Shown here piece after piece: positions 1 to 10,117 of a stretch of 64,000 bases of DNA. A model generated the notes under the pieces. The model was not told the origin of the DNA and did no database searches. It saw nothing but the letters and a program-made list of their open reading frames with translations. A program made the position numbers and the translations under genes. Source of the stretch: an uncultured Salinicoccus sp. (GTDB lineage Bacteria; Bacillota; Bacilli; Staphylococcales; Salinicoccaceae). The DNA lies in assembly GCA_947494965.1 (NCBI GenBank), contig CANLWV010000001.1, positions 310,001 through 374,000 on the forward strand. The letters are read 5' to 3'. Numbering within the stretch: the first letter of the stretch is position 1; every line of letters begins with the position of its first letter.

Positions 1-1
1 T

Positions 2-1195
2 TTATTTCATCGCGACGCTCTCAAGTTCCGTCTTTATGGCAGTGGCTTTATCAATCTTCTCCCATGGGAATTCCGTGTCGTTACGGCCGAAATGGCCATA
101 GCTTGCCGTCGCTTTATATATCGGGCGCTTTAGGTCGAGCATATCTATGATGCCATCAGGCGACAAGTTGAATTGCTTCCTTATAACCGCTACGATATCC
201 GATTCACTATATTCAGACGTTCCGAATGTATCGACTGAGATCGAGACCGGCTCGCTGACCCCTATCGCATAAGCCAGCTGAATTTCACATTTTGCAGCAA
301 CTTTCGCTGCCACGATGTTTTTTGCGATATAGCGCGCAGCATAGGCTGCAGAACGGTCGACTTTAGTCGGGTCTTTACCGCTGAATGCGCCTCCACCATG
401 GCGGGCATATCCTCCGTATGTGTCGACAATGATCTTGCGTCCAGTCAATCCTGCATCACCTTGGGGGCCTCCGATGACGAAACGCCCCGTCGGGTTGATG
501 ATATAACGCGTGTCCGCGTCAAGCAGTTCTTCAGGCACCACCTCACGGATGACGTGGTTGATGAGATCTTCGCGGATCTTTTCCGTCTCCACTTCTTCAT
601 GGTGTTGTGAGGAAATGACGATGGTATCTATTCTCTTTACATTATTCTCTTCGTCGTACTCCACAGTCACCTGAGTCTTGCCATCCGGCCGCAGATAATT
701 GATGATTTCTTCTTTACGTACATCTGTCAACCGCTTGGCAAGCTGGTGTGCCAAGGCGATCGGCAGCGGCATGAACTCCTCTGTCTCATCGCACGCAAAA
801 CCAAACATTAGACCCTGATCGCCTGCCCCTGTTGAAATGGTTGCCGAATCGCGCGTTTCAAAAGCGTCATCAACACCTTGGGCGATATCTTCAGACTGTT
901 CATCAATCCCCGTCAGTACTGACATCGTCTTATAGTCATAACCATATTTAGCGCGGATATAGCCAATATCTTTGACCGTCTCCCTGACAATTTTAGGGAT
1001 ATCTACATAAGTATTTGTACTTATCTCTCCAACAATCAGTGCCATACCGGTATTGACCACCGTCTCGCAGGCCACCCGGGCATCTTTATCCCCTTTCAGT
1101 ATCTCATCAAGTATCGCATCGGAAATCTGGTCTGCAATCTTGTCGGGATGACCTTCAGTAACAGATTCCGAAGTGAAAAGTCTACGCTCTGCCAT
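2..1195 (-). CDS. metK: S-adenosylmethionine synthetase
   Basis: The enzyme joins methionine and ATP to make S-adenosylmethionine, the cytosolic methyl donor. The 397-residue product is full length for the family. It shows the N-terminal GHPDK motif (residues 15-19), the GAGDQG nucleotide-binding signature (123-128) and the Gly-rich GGGAFSGKD motif near residue 266. The ATG at 1195 follows a GGAGATAAAG ribosome site. The gene is read away from pckA, a pairing also seen in staphylococci, and its leader contains a SAM-I riboswitch, so the end product controls expression. Only one base of the window lies beyond the stop codon, so downstream context is not visible. The identification is secure from motifs, length and riboswitch. 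Confidence 0.98.
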   Translation of the reverse strand: MAERRLFTSESVTEGHPDKIADQISDAILDEILKGDKDARVACETVVNTGMALIVGEISTNTYVDIPKIVRETVKDIGYIRAKYGYDYKTMSVLTGIDEQSEDIAQGVDDAFETRDSATISTGAGDQGLMFGFACDETEEFMPLPIALAHQLAKRLTDVRKEEIINYLRPDGKTQVTVEYDEENNVKRIDTIVISSQHHEEVETEKIREDLINHVIREVVPEELLDADTRYIINPTGRFVIGGPQGDAGLTGRKIIVDTYGGYARHGGGAFSGKDPTKVDRSAAYAARYIAKNIVAAKVAAKCEIQLAYAIGVSEPVSISVDTFGTSEYSESDIVAVIRKQFNLSPDGIIDMLDLKRPIYKATASYGHFGRNDTEFPWEKIDKATAIKTELESVAMK

Positions 1196-1235
1196 TAACT
1201 TTATCTCCTTTAAGTATATTAGCTATCTCCCACTG

Positions 1236-1396
1236 CAAAAAAATAGAGCCTTTTTCTCCATAAGACGAGAAAAGGCTCCGCTCTTCCCCTTATCGATCAG
1301 AATCACTTCTGCATCCTTTAGCACCTTTCTTCAGTAAAGAGGTTGCTGGGCTTCATCGGGTATGTTCCCTCCACCGGCTCTTGATAAGAGATAACT
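1236..1396 (-). promoter_or_regulatory. SAM-I (S-box) riboswitch
   Basis: Read on the minus strand, the leader carries the S-box hallmarks: CTTATCAAGAG, then GGTGGAGGGA, then GATGAAGCCCAGCAACC. A stable terminator hairpin follows (arms at about 1245-1258 and 1266-1277) with a run of T residues, ending about 40 bases before the metK start codon. In this family SAM binding stabilises the aptamer and lets the terminator form, turning metK off when SAM is plentiful. The motif order and the terminator are seen directly; the switching behaviour is family knowledge. Confidence 0.97.
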
Positions 1397-1404
1397 TAAC
1401 CTAT

Positions 1405-1433
1405 AATATACTAGATGAGAGGTTTCAAATCAA
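1405..1433 (-). promoter_or_regulatory. Sigma-A promoter of metK
   Basis: On the minus strand there is a TTGATT -35 box (1428-1433), a 17-base spacer and a TATATT -10 box (1405-1410). It lies directly upstream of the S-box aptamer, as expected for transcription through the riboswitch. Confidence 0.75.
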
Positions 1434-1457
1434 GCCATTCTTGTTTGATATTTATTA

Positions 1458-1486
1458 TGTCACCTCAATTATGAATGTGTTATACT
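1458..1486 (+). promoter_or_regulatory. Probable pckA promoter
   Basis: A TATACT -10 box lies at 1481-1486, 17 bases from a weak TGTCAC -35. The -10 is bracketed by a six-base inverted repeat, ATGAAT (1471-1476) and ATTCAT (1488-1493), which could be a regulator site. The poor -35 suggests an activated or regulated promoter; that is inference. Confidence 0.45.
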
Positions 1487-1538
1487 AATTCATGAAAAGC
1501 ATCATCTATGCATAATCTATAAAACGGGGGCATAAACC

Positions 1539-3119
1539 ATGGTAAACCATTCCGAGTTAATTCAGAATCTCGTGTCGAAGGACGCGGCACACATCCAACT
1601 CTCCACTTCCCAACTTGTTGAAAAATCTTTGGAGAGAGGAGAAGGGAAACTGACCAATACGGGTGCTTTGCGTGCAGAAACCGGAAAGTATACCGGCAGA
1701 AGTCCTAAGGACCGCTTCATCGTCGAAGATGACACTTCCAGGGACAAGGTTGATTGGGGAGAAGTCAACCAGCCAATTTCCGAAGAGGTCTTCAACAACC
1801 TTTTTGCGAAAGTCGTCGACTATCTCGATGACAAGGAAGAACTCTTTATCTTCAACGGGCACGCAGGCGCCGATGAGGCAACCAGCCTTGACCTTAGAGT
1901 AATAAATGAATACAGCTGGCACAATATGTTTGCCCGCACCATGTTCATCAGACCGGAAACGAAGGAAGAAGCTCTTAACATCAACCCTGACTTCACCATC
2001 GTATCCGCCCCGACATTCAAGGCCGACCCTGAAGTCGATGGTACCAAATCGGAAACGTTCATCATCGTTTCCCTTGAGAAAGGCATCGTCCTCATCGGCG
2101 GTACGGAGTATGCCGGTGAAATGAAGAAATCCATCTTCTCCGTCATGAACTATCTGCTTCCAGAACAAGGGATCATGAGCATGCACTGCTCTGCCAACGT
2201 CGGTGAGAATAAGGATGTCGCACTGTTCTTCGGTCTCTCGGGCACTGGGAAGACGACCTTGTCTGCAGATGCGCAACGCGAACTGATTGGTGACGATGAG
2301 CACGGATGGAATGAAAATGGCGTGTTCAATATCGAAGGTGGCTGCTATGCCAAAACGATCAACCTGTCCGCTGAAAAGGAACCGGAAATCTACCAGGCAA
2401 TCCGTTTCGGGACGGTTCTGGAAAACGTGGCTGTCGACGAAGAAGGCACGCCTGACTATGACGATAACTCGTTGACTGAAAATACGCGTGCAGCCTACCC
2501 GCTCGATTACATCGACAATGCACGCATTCCTTCAGTGGCTGGGCACCCGAATACGATCATTTTCCTGACCGCTGATGCATTCGGCGTGTTGCCTCCCATC
2601 TCGAAATTGACCAAATCACAAGCCATGTATCATTTCCTGAGTGGTTTCACTTCCAAGCTTGCAGGGACAGAGCGCGGCGTCACTTCTCCGCAGCCTGTCT
2701 TCTCTACATGCTTCGGTTCTCCATTCCTGCCGCTTCATGCGACGACTTACGCGAATATGTTGGGTGATCTCATCGATAAGCACAACGTCGATGTCTACCT
2801 CGTAAACACCGGTTGGTCTGGAGGGGAATACGGCGTCGGCAAGCGTATGGACCTCAAATATACGCGCTCCATGGTGAGACGTGCCATCAGCGGGGAACTT
2901 GTCCTCAATGATTTCGAGGAAGATTCCGTCTTTGGCCTGAGCATACCCGTTTCAGTGCCAGGTGTGCCGAATGAAATATTGAACCCACGCAATACTTGGG
3001 TATCCGAAGAAGCATATGATGAAAAAGCAAAGCAGCTGAAGGAATCATTCATCGAGAACTTCAAAAAGTTCGGTAAAGACTCCGAACATATCGCACAAAA
3101 AGGTGGCTTCACAGTGTGA
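1539..3119 (+). CDS. pckA: Phosphoenolpyruvate carboxykinase (ATP)
   Basis: This cytosolic enzyme converts oxaloacetate and ATP to phosphoenolpyruvate and CO2, the entry step of gluconeogenesis. The 526-residue protein matches the usual length. It contains the kinase P-loop [11 protein letters not shown] (about residues 232-242), the following LIGDDEHGW metal-binding segment, and the family's GGEYG and KRM motifs near the C-terminus. The ATG at 1539 is preceded by a GGGGG ribosome site. It is divergent from metK, with the S-box leader between them, and ends at a strong terminator shared with the convergent Nudix gene. Confidence 0.97.
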   Translation: MVNHSELIQNLVSKDAAHIQLSTSQLVEKSLERGEGKLTNTGALRAETGKYTGRSPKDRFIVEDDTSRDKVDWGEVNQPISEEVFNNLFAKVVDYLDDKEELFIFNGHAGADEATSLDLRVINEYSWHNMFARTMFIRPETKEEALNINPDFTIVSAPTFKADPEVDGTKSETFIIVSLEKGIVLIGGTEYAGEMKKSIFSVMNYLLPEQGIMSMHCSANVGENKDVALFFGLSGTGKTTLSADAQRELIGDDEHGWNENGVFNIEGGCYAKTINLSAEKEPEIYQAIRFGTVLENVAVDEEGTPDYDDNSLTENTRAAYPLDYIDNARIPSVAGHPNTIIFLTADAFGVLPPISKLTKSQAMYHFLSGFTSKLAGTERGVTSPQPVFSTCFGSPFLPLHATTYANMLGDLIDKHNVDVYLVNTGWSGGEYGVGKRMDLKYTRSMVRRAISGELVLNDFEEDSVFGLSIPVSVPGVPNEILNPRNTWVSEEAYDEKAKQLKESFIENFKKFGKDSEHIAQKGGFTV

Positions 3120-3138
3120 TGAAGCTGCTTGTGCCATA

Positions 3139-3176
3139 ATAAAAGCTCAGGTCGCATTGCGATCTGAGCTTTTATT
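3139..3176. terminator. Bidirectional terminator between pckA and the Nudix gene
   Basis: A GC-rich hairpin (arms GCTCAGGTCGC and GCGATCTGAGC) is flanked by A residues on the left and T residues on the right, so it can stop transcription from both convergent genes. Confidence 0.85.
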
Positions 3177-3191
3177 TATCATCTGGGATGC

Positions 3192-3650
3192 TCAACTGAA
3201 AAAGCCATCAGTTCTGCTCAATTCATATATGTAGTGGATGCACGGGTCATCAAGCAAGAAACTCCGCTTTTCTTCAGGCACTGCCTCTATCGAAGGATAG
3301 ACGACGGGGCCATAAGTCTCCATGTATTCACATTTGAAGAAGAGGTCATCGACGATTCCGAAATAGACCCCTTTTTTGAATGGGCGGGTGCCATGTACAG
3401 TGTATGCACCCATATACTTGAGCTCAGAGAGGCTCGCGCCTGTCTCTTCAAACACTTCCCGCTGCAATGCTTCCCGGAGCGTCTCGCCCTCTTCTAGCTT
3501 GCCGCCGGGGAATTCGATGCCACGGACCTTATGTTCTGTGAACAGATATTTTCCATCCATCTTGCAGATTGCCAGCACATGGTCTGCATCCTCTGCACTT
3601 TTTGGGTCAAAAGTGACTTTGCGCTCTTGATGATCTATAAATTCCGGCAT
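3192..3650 (-). CDS. ytkD: Nudix hydrolase, YtkD-like nucleoside triphosphatase
   Basis: It probably hydrolyses damaged or free nucleoside triphosphates; the Bacillus homologue YtkD acts on 8-oxo-dGTP. The 152-residue product has a complete Nudix box starting at Gly50, with the GETLREAL segment and the metal-binding REVFEETGA (residues 64-72). The ATG at 3650 follows a GAGAGG ribosome site. It is convergent with pckA and divergent from yidD. In staphylococci a ytkD homologue lies in the same neighbourhood, which supports the symbol; substrate specificity is inferred from the family. Confidence 0.85.
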   Translation of the reverse strand: MPEFIDHQERKVTFDPKSAEDADHVLAICKMDGKYLFTEHKVRGIEFPGGKLEEGETLREALQREVFEETGASLSELKYMGAYTVHGTRPFKKGVYFGIVDDLFFKCEYMETYGPVVYPSIEAVPEEKRSFLLDDPCIHYIYELSRTDGFFS

Positions 3651-3744
3651 TGCATCCTCTCCAAATCGATTTGAGTCTTAAATTTGATTAAATCCAGTGT
3701 ACCTTATATTATGGAAGTTATAAATAAAAGAGCGGTGATCCCTA

Positions 3745-3984
3745 ATGAAATCAATCCTTCTATCCATGATTCGTTTTTACCAGAAGGCCATCTCCCCGAT
3801 GTTTCCACCAAGTTGCAGATTCTATCCGACCTGTTCGAACTACAGCATCGATGCTGTGCAGGAACACGGTGCTTTAAAAGGCGGGTATCTGGCTGTCAGG
3901 CGGATACTTAAATGCCATCCATTCCATGAAGGCGGTTTTGATCCGGTGCCTGTAAAAAATAAGAAAAATGACAAGTCGGCATGA
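3745..3984 (+). CDS. yidD: YidD family membrane protein insertion efficiency factor
   Basis: This small inner-leaflet protein assists YidC-dependent insertion of membrane proteins. The 79-residue product carries the family core: [10 protein letters not shown] (about residues 9-18), the Cys-rich [11 protein letters not shown] (24-34), and the [13 protein letters not shown] end. The ATG at 3745 follows AGAGCGGTGAT. It stands alone between the Nudix gene and menE. Confidence 0.95.
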   Translation: MKSILLSMIRFYQKAISPMFPPSCRFYPTCSNYSIDAVQEHGALKGGYLAVRRILKCHPFHEGGFDPVPVKNKKNDKSA

Positions 3985-4028
3985 CCTTGACACCCTACCT
4001 ATGAGGCAGGATTTCAGGCCATGCCTTT

Positions 4029-5432
4029 TTATTGCTTGCGGGTTTCACTTCGATCGTAAAATCGCTGGTTTTGTCCTCTCGAAACTTTGCCCGTCGAGGT
4101 CATTATAATATTTTCAACCACTTTTATTTCTTTCGGTAACTTGTAGCGGGCTAATCTTGCCCTGAGGTGATGCATCAGATTGCTCTTTTGTATCCTCTCA
4201 CCTGACGCCGCCTCTACGAGCAGAACGGGCACTTCGCCCCATTCATCATCCTGACGTTTCACTACGGCGGAGTTCGCAACTTTTTCATATGCGTTTGCGG
4301 AGTCCTCTATTTCTTTCGGATAGATGTTCTCCCCACCGCTGATGATCAGATCTTTACGCCGATCAAGGATATAGAGGTAGCCTTCTTCATCCAAATACCC
4401 CATATCACCTGTCCTGAAGAACGCTTCAGTGATTTCGATATCTGCGTTCAGATAATGTTCTATGACAGGCCCGCCCTTGACCAGTATTTCTCCATCATTG
4501 GCGTGGTCGATTGTCACTTCCACATTATCCAACGCCCGCCCTACAGTGCCTTCTAGGATTTTCGGGTCATCAGGTCCAATCGAGACGATTTGAGAACATG
4601 TCTCGGTCATGCCAAAAGAGTTGTAGACCGGCAGCCCTTTTGATAATGCCTCTTTCAGTACTTCCCTGGTCACGCCTGCGCCACCGAGCAGCATGCCTTC
4701 AAGCTTGTGGTCAGGGATAGGATGTGCCATCAATCTCTTAAGCATTATCGGAACCATGCTCGTGTGTGTTACGCCATATTCGACAACCTTCTGCCAGATG
4801 CGTACTTCGTCAAACTTGCCGACCAGCACCATTGGACAGCCGGCGATGACAGATCGCATCAGAATTGAAAAACCCGATATATGATAGATCGGATTGACGT
4901 TCATCCAAATGCTCTCATGCCCATAGCCGAACCGCTGCTCACACCCCTTGGCAGAAGTGAAATGGTTCCTGTAGCTTTGGGGTACAGCTTTCGCCCGGCC
5001 TGTGGTGCCCGAGGTGAACATGATGGATAATGTCGTTCCACCGGTTGGGGCCTCGACCCTGTAACTGAGTGGCTCCAGTTCATATAAATCAGTGAGATCA
5101 TATAGACGGTACCCTTCCAACTCCAAAGGCTTTGTTTTTATGACCGTGTCCACGTCAATGTCGTCAAGCTGAACTGTAATTTCGCGTGCTGTCAGCCGAG
5201 TATTGATCAGGACGATTTCGATCCCTGCAAGCATCGAAGCATGCACCAGAACGACCGCTTCCAGTGTGTTACCGATATAAAGCCCCACTCGATTACGATC
5301 GAGCCCTTTCAGGTGTCTGCTCAGTTCTAAAGCCTCTTTGTAGAGATTTTTGAAGCTTAAATGCTGATCTTCGTAGACTACTGCAGTCTTGTCAGGTTGC
5401 TGCTCTGCTTGTACTTTCAGCCATTCATACAT
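4029..5432 (-). CDS. menE: o-Succinylbenzoate-CoA ligase
   Basis: MenE activates o-succinylbenzoate with ATP and CoA, feeding MenB in menaquinone synthesis. The ANL-family motifs are all present: FTSGTTGRAKAVPQS (phosphate loop), MTETC, RTGDMGYLDEEGY, DRRKDLIISGGENIYP, and the C-terminal lysine in STGKVSR. I place the start at ATG 5432 (MYEWLKVQ), behind GAGAGGTGAG. The frame stays open further upstream but would overlap menB and lacks family similarity there. The product is 467 residues. It is the last gene of the leftward men cluster, and a 22-base palindrome separates it from menB. Confidence 0.95.
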   Translation of the reverse strand: MYEWLKVQAEQQPDKTAVVYEDQHLSFKNLYKEALELSRHLKGLDRNRVGLYIGNTLEAVVLVHASMLAGIEIVLINTRLTAREITVQLDDIDVDTVIKTKPLELEGYRLYDLTDLYELEPLSYRVEAPTGGTTLSIMFTSGTTGRAKAVPQSYRNHFTSAKGCEQRFGYGHESIWMNVNPIYHISGFSILMRSVIAGCPMVLVGKFDEVRIWQKVVEYGVTHTSMVPIMLKRLMAHPIPDHKLEGMLLGGAGVTREVLKEALSKGLPVYNSFGMTETCSQIVSIGPDDPKILEGTVGRALDNVEVTIDHANDGEILVKGGPVIEHYLNADIEITEAFFRTGDMGYLDEEGYLYILDRRKDLIISGGENIYPKEIEDSANAYEKVANSAVVKRQDDEWGEVPVLLVEAASGERIQKSNLMHHLRARLARYKLPKEIKVVENIIMTSTGKVSRGQNQRFYDRSETRKQ

Positions 5433-5454
5433 AAACGTCTCACCTCTCAAAAGA

Positions 5455-5476
5455 AAGCCCATCATATGATGGGCTT
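5455..5476 (-). promoter_or_regulatory. Perfect 22-base palindrome between menB and menE
   Basis: The half-site AAGCCCATCAT is followed at once by its exact complement. On the menE-sense strand it is followed by TTTCTTTTG and then the menE ribosome site. It can form a hairpin with a short U-rich tail, like an attenuator or leaky terminator that would lower menE expression relative to menB. A protein operator is also possible. Confidence 0.5.
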
Positions 5477-5484
5477 CACGATTC

Positions 5485-6306
5485 TTATGGGAACCTCGGG
5501 AATTGTCCGAAATCAGGTTTTCTTTTCTCTTTGAATGCTTCGCGTCCTTCTTTTGCTTCATCAGTAGTGTAATAAAGTAACGTCGCATCCCCAGCCATCT
5601 GTTGAATGCCTGCCAGACCGTCTGTGTCAGCATTCATTCCAGCTTTCAGCAGGCGCAGTGCCGTTGGAGAGTGCTCGAGCATTTCCTGACACCACTGCAC
5701 TGTTTCATCTTCCAGCTGTTCAAGCGGTACTACAGTATTGACGAGTCCCATGTCGAGGGCTTCCTGGGCATCGTACTGACGGCACAAGTACCAGATTTCT
5801 CTCGCTTTCTTATGGCCGACGATGCGTGCAAGGTAACCGGAACCGTAACCTGCATCAAATGAACCGACTTTCGGTCCAGTCTGGCCAAAGCGTGCATTAT
5901 CTGCTGCGATTGTCAGGTCGCACACCACGTGCAGAACATGTCCGCCACCGATTGCGTAGCCTGAAACCATCGCTACTACCGGCTTCGGAATGACCCGGAT
6001 AAGCCGCTGCAGATCGAGTACGTTGAGTCTTGGAACGTTATCTTCTCCTACATAACCGCCATGTCCGCGTACTTTCTGGTCGCCGCCTGAGCAGAATGCC
6101 ATATCGCCTTCCCCTGCCAGCACGATGACGCCGACTTTTTCGTCGTCCCGCGCTCTAGTGAATGCATCAATCATTTCATTTACTGTCAGTGGTGTAAAAG
6201 CATTGCGTACTTCAGGACGATTGATTGTCACTTTAGCGATGCCATTATAATATTCATATTTAATTTCTTCATATTCGCGAATCGTTTGCCATTCTCTTGC
6301 CATCAT
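5485..6306 (-). CDS. menB: 1,4-Dihydroxy-2-naphthoyl-CoA synthase
   Basis: MenB closes the second ring of the naphthoquinone from o-succinylbenzoyl-CoA. This crotonase-fold protein of 273 residues carries [14 protein letters not shown], the oxyanion region [16 protein letters not shown], and [12 protein letters not shown], all typical of MenB. Two adjacent ATG codons (6306 and 6303) follow AGGAGG; the second is slightly better spaced. The start lies inside the 3' end of menH, with a 38-base overlap, so the two are probably translationally coupled. Confidence 0.97.
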   Translation of the reverse strand: MMAREWQTIREYEEIKYEYYNGIAKVTINRPEVRNAFTPLTVNEMIDAFTRARDDEKVGVIVLAGEGDMAFCSGGDQKVRGHGGYVGEDNVPRLNVLDLQRLIRVIPKPVVAMVSGYAIGGGHVLHVVCDLTIAADNARFGQTGPKVGSFDAGYGSGYLARIVGHKKAREIWYLCRQYDAQEALDMGLVNTVVPLEQLEDETVQWCQEMLEHSPTALRLLKAGMNADTDGLAGIQQMAGDATLLYYTTDEAKEGREAFKEKRKPDFGQFPRFP

Positions 6307-7093
6307 TCATTCCTCCTGATAAATAGTCTAATAGTAGTATACCAAACTTCGGGCCTGCTTCCATATGAATATTATGCCCCGCCCCCTCTATGATCTCCAG
6401 TCGGGCGTCAGGCATATGCAGAGCCATGCGGGTATTGATGTCGATGAATTTCTGGTCTTCACTGCCCACCGCCAAGAGAATCGGCATGTGGAGCTGGGAT
6501 AATTTTGTCCAATAGGAAGGTTGCGCGCCGGTGCCATATTTCAACAGGCTGTCAGCCACTTCCTCCGGGTTTTGGGCCAACCGGTTTTCACGCTGTCTGG
6601 CTTGCTCATCACGAGTCATTGCTGCTTGAGTCGAAAAGAGCGGCAGCGTTTCCCATTGTGAGATAAAGGCAGGATAATCACGGATTATTTCATCTGCACG
6701 GGTTCGATCCACCTGTCGGCGCATAGCCCGGTCTTCCTTGGAAGCTATGCCTGGTGAACTGCTTTCCAATATCAGTCGCTTCACATAACCCGGGTGGTTG
6801 ATTGCGAATGACAGCGCCACACGCCCACCCATCGAATAGCCGTAGACATCCGCCCGGGTAATTGTAAGTGACTCAAGCATCGCAGCCAAAGCATCTGCGA
6901 TTGTTTCTATACCGTAGTCTTGCCCCGTGCTCTTTGATTGTCCGAAACCTGGCAAGTCTACAGTGATGACGTTGCGGATGCCATCGAGCTCGGCCGCTGT
7001 TGTTGCCATGCTCGACTTATCCGATAGGAAACCGTGCAGGATCACTATAGTTTCTGTTTTACCATTATCTTCAAAATGATAATTAAGTTCCAT
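6269..7093 (-). CDS. menH: SHCHC synthase, alpha/beta hydrolase
   Basis: MenH (2-succinyl-6-hydroxy-2,4-cyclohexadiene-1-carboxylate synthase) removes pyruvate from the MenD product. The 274-residue protein has the alpha/beta hydrolase layout: [11 protein letters not shown] oxyanion region (about residues 17-27), nucleophile elbow [10 protein letters not shown] with the catalytic Ser near residue 95, and a C-terminal GAGHNIHME carrying the catalytic His. It overlaps menD by 11 bases and menB by 38, marking a tight operon. Assignment rests on fold plus position between menD and menB. Confidence 0.9.
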   Translation of the reverse strand: MELNYHFEDNGKTETIVILHGFLSDKSSMATTAAELDGIRNVITVDLPGFGQSKSTGQDYGIETIADALAAMLESLTITRADVYGYSMGGRVALSFAINHPGYVKRLILESSSPGIASKEDRAMRRQVDRTRADEIIRDYPAFISQWETLPLFSTQAAMTRDEQARQRENRLAQNPEEVADSLLKYGTGAQPSYWTKLSQLHMPILLAVGSEDQKFIDINTRMALHMPDARLEIIEGAGHNIHMEAGPKFGILLLDYLSGGMNDGKRMANDSRI

Positions 7094-8753
7094 AAGATTG
7101 GATCATCTCCCGCACCTTGAACCGCAGTTGTTGATGGCTCTCCACGTTAGCATCTCTATCCGTCCTGATTTCCATGATATTCCGGCCAGCTGCTGACATA
7201 TCATCTTTAGTGATTGCATCTGCTGTCTCCACCAATCGGTAGTTAAAACCGTACATGGCAGCAGCATGTGAGAAATCGATGTCGATCGGCGTACCGAAGA
7301 GTCGTTCATAGTGGGTGGCTTCCTGCTTTTGGGGCAAGAAGCCGAAGATGCCTCCACCGTTATTGTTGAAGACGATGATGTTGATGTCGATTGATTCAAG
7401 TTTTGATATGAGCAATCCGTTCATATCATGGTAAAGGGCGATATCGCCGATGATTAGAGTGACCGGTGTCTTTGTAGCCACACCTAAAGCAGTCGAGACG
7501 ACTCCATCTATGCCGTTGGCACCCCTGTTGGACAAGATCTTGTGGCGGTTGCCTACATCATACCGTTCAACATCCCGTATCGGCATGCTGCTTGAAACGA
7601 AGAGTGTGCGGGCCTCCGGCAATTGTTCAAGTATCTCGTACATGAATCTGCCTTCATCCTTATAATCCGGCACCTGTGCTTTGATGTAATCGCGTATTGC
7701 AGCATCGATTCCGGCGAACCATTTCTGGACGGTGGGGTTCCCCCCTTCAAAATCCATAGACCGGAGTATGTGTCCGATCGAACCGACAAACACCTTTTCC
7801 GGCGCTTTCGGATAAGTCTTCAGCTGTTGGTGCTCACTGATCAGATATTGCGGGATGGATGTCTCGGACAAGAAGGTGTTGAGGGCTTTTGAAGTGAATG
7901 GATCGCCGATTCTGATAATGAAGTCGACTTCGTTATCAAGCCACGCCTTCTGCGCTTCAGAAAGGCTGCCGAACAGAAGATCATGGTGTGTGACTGTCGC
8001 CGCCTTCATTCTTATATGTTGCCTCGGATCAGTGATGACCGTCAGCCCCTTATTCTCCATCAACGGTACAAGATCCTCGAGCGCTTCGATGGTCTCCCCT
8101 ATGAAGACGATGCCACTTCCTTTGAACGCGAAGCTGGGCACTGCTTCTGTAATCTGGGCAAAAGGCTCCAACCTACTCCTGAAAAAGAGGCCTGTTCGCG
8201 TCAAATCAGGCATCAATGGCTCGCGGATGGGCACATTGATATGAACAGGCCCCCGATTGGCACCATAAAAGTATTGGGCCCCTTGGAGCACTTTGGCTTC
8301 CAATAAGTTCTGACTGCTCAAATGCCCATCAGCAATCGGCAACTCCGTATAATATTTCGTATAGTTGCGATACATATCTTCCTGATTGATTGACTGCGGT
8401 GCTCCGACATCCCTCAGCTCATGTGGCCGATCTGCCGTCAAGGCAATGAGCGGCACATGGCTGAGGCCCGCTTCTGCAATCGCCGGTGTATAGTTCGCAG
8501 CCGCTGTACCCGACGTACAGATCAAGGCCACAGGTTCACTTGAATATTTGGCGATTCCAAGCGCAAAAAAAGCTGCGCTCCGTTCATCCGGGTGGACATG
8601 CGTCTTCACGCCCGGATGCATTTCTGCTGCGATGGCAAGTGGTGTCGAGCGCGAGCCTGGACTGATGACGCATTCGCTGACGCCATGGGCATACAGCAGG
8701 TCAATCAGAGTAAAGACTTGATATGTCATATTGTCTTTATGATCTTTAGCCAT
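7083..8753 (-). CDS. menD: SEPHCHC synthase, thiamine diphosphate enzyme
   Basis: MenD adds the succinyl-semialdehyde unit from 2-oxoglutarate to isochorismate, the first committed step to menaquinone. The product is about 556 residues. It shows the N-terminal PGSRSTPLAI, the DERSAAFFALG catalytic-Glu region, TSGTAAANY, and the C-terminal TPP/Mg segment GDIALYHDMNG followed by FNNNGGGIF. I use the ATG at 8753, whose A overlaps the menF stop in a TGATG junction; a GTG three bases upstream is the alternative. The overlap implies coupling to menF. Confidence 0.95.
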   Translation of the reverse strand: MAKDHKDNMTYQVFTLIDLLYAHGVSECVISPGSRSTPLAIAAEMHPGVKTHVHPDERSAAFFALGIAKYSSEPVALICTSGTAAANYTPAIAEAGLSHVPLIALTADRPHELRDVGAPQSINQEDMYRNYTKYYTELPIADGHLSSQNLLEAKVLQGAQYFYGANRGPVHINVPIREPLMPDLTRTGLFFRSRLEPFAQITEAVPSFAFKGSGIVFIGETIEALEDLVPLMENKGLTVITDPRQHIRMKAATVTHHDLLFGSLSEAQKAWLDNEVDFIIRIGDPFTSKALNTFLSETSIPQYLISEHQQLKTYPKAPEKVFVGSIGHILRSMDFEGGNPTVQKWFAGIDAAIRDYIKAQVPDYKDEGRFMYEILEQLPEARTLFVSSSMPIRDVERYDVGNRHKILSNRGANGIDGVVSTALGVATKTPVTLIIGDIALYHDMNGLLISKLESIDINIIVFNNNGGGIFGFLPQKQEATHYERLFGTPIDIDFSHAAAMYGFNYRLVETADAITKDDMSAAGRNIMEIRTDRDANVESHQQLRFKVREMIQSYGT

Positions 8754-10117
8754 CACTCCGGTTCCACCCCCAACACATTCAGCATCGGGGTGAATTTAAC
8801 CCGGGTCTCCTCATGCTCCTTCTCACTCGAAGACCCTCTGACTATGCCACAGCCTGCAAAAAGGGTGGCGCTCTTCGAATTAAGGAGCATCGATCTTATG
8901 GAAACGACAAATTCGCTGTCGTCATTTTCATGGATCATACCAAGTGGTGCCGCATATAACCCCCGCGTACCGTATTCATTTTCCATGATGTAATCCCGCG
9001 CCTTATCTTTTGGCATCCCTCCAACAGCAGGAGTCGGATGAATTGCATCAAGCAGTGCAAATAAACTCGCATCTTCAGCGAGTTTTGCACTGATCGGTGT
9101 ATAGAGGTGATAGATGTATCTATTTGACAGGATGTCCGGCCCTTCAGCAAATTCGATATCCTCTGTATATGGCTGCAGATTCTGAACAATCGATTCCCGG
9201 ACCAGTTCATGCTCGTAACGGTTCTTCTCATCATTCAGAAGGAACGCCTTCTGCTGTTCATCAGTCGCTTCTACACCCGTACGCTCTGCCGAACCGGCAA
9301 TCGCATTAGTACGGAGCACGCCATCCTTGATGTCAAAAAGCTTCTCCGGGGATTTGGAGATGAAAATCGACTGGCCCTTTTCGTAATATATCGTATAAGT
9401 GCCCGATTCATCATTCAACCTATCCAAGAGGTAAAGTGGATCAGCCTGCGCCTTGAATGTCAGCAACCTCTGCCTGGCGAGTACAATTTTCCTGAAGTCC
9501 GTGTCGTCCAGGACCCCGAGCGCCTCATCCACTAACGCTTTCCACTCCTCCGGGAAGATATCTTTCATCATATGGACTTCGGGCGCCTGAGCTGGTTCTG
9601 GAGTGATGGCTCCAATCTCCTTCAGCTTGTCGCTGATATCTATAAGGATCTCATCAAGATCCGCTTCGTCTGTCCTTACCGTATAGAACAACTCACTATT
9701 CGCCAAGTCAAACTGCCACTTCGGCAGATGGAATTCCACCATGCCGAAATCGTTCCATTCGTCCGTCGTGTCCTTATCATCAAAGCGTGTACCTCCGAAC
9801 AGACCTAAAGAAGAAGCCATCCCATCCTTCACAGCCACTTGCTGGATTTTTTCAAATAGAGATGTCTTCTGCTCCTCAAGGACTTCCGCCGAATACTTAT
9901 CCCGCTTTATGCTTTCCTGGAATTCGATGCCTATGGAATCATAGCGGCCATCTTTCGAACGGAACCAGTATCTGGACCCTTGTGCATCATGGAAATGCGA
10001 AAATATCTTCCGCTCATTTAAATCAAATCCGTCAATTGGCATTTGCAGACTCAAGTACTTTTTATCAGTATCAAGTTTGAGGTCATCCAGAATACGCTGG
10101 TAAGCTTCCAAATTCAT
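8753..10117 (-). CDS. menF: Isochorismate synthase
   Basis: MenF isomerises chorismate to isochorismate at the head of the menaquinone branch. The 454-residue protein has the chorismate-binding domain in its C-terminal half, with IAGSAERTG, NDEKNRYEHELV, HPTPAVGG, and the end motif LFAGCGIVRGS before SEKEHEETRVKF. It is the first gene of the leftward cluster menF-D-H-B-E. No menC is present in the cluster or elsewhere in the window. A 120-base divergent region with a symmetrical element separates it from menA. Confidence 0.94.
   Translation of the reverse strand: MNLEAYQRILDDLKLDTDKKYLSLQMPIDGFDLNERKIFSHFHDAQGSRYWFRSKDGRYDSIGIEFQESIKRDKYSAEVLEEQKTSLFEKIQQVAVKDGMASSLGLFGGTRFDDKDTTDEWNDFGMVEFHLPKWQFDLANSELFYTVRTDEADLDEILIDISDKLKEIGAITPEPAQAPEVHMMKDIFPEEWKALVDEALGVLDDTDFRKIVLARQRLLTFKAQADPLYLLDRLNDESGTYTIYYEKGQSIFISKSPEKLFDIKDGVLRTNAIAGSAERTGVEATDEQQKAFLLNDEKNRYEHELVRESIVQNLQPYTEDIEFAEGPDILSNRYIYHLYTPISAKLAEDASLFALLDAIHPTPAVGGMPKDKARDYIMENEYGTRGLYAAPLGMIHENDDSEFVVSIRSMLLNSKSATLFAGCGIVRGSSSEKEHEETRVKFTPMLNVLGVEPE

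Noticed and set aside
1557..2303. Long minus-strand open frame inside pckA
   Set aside because: It lies opposite a fully conserved pckA, has no ribosome site, and its sequence is not protein-like. It is a shadow of codon bias.
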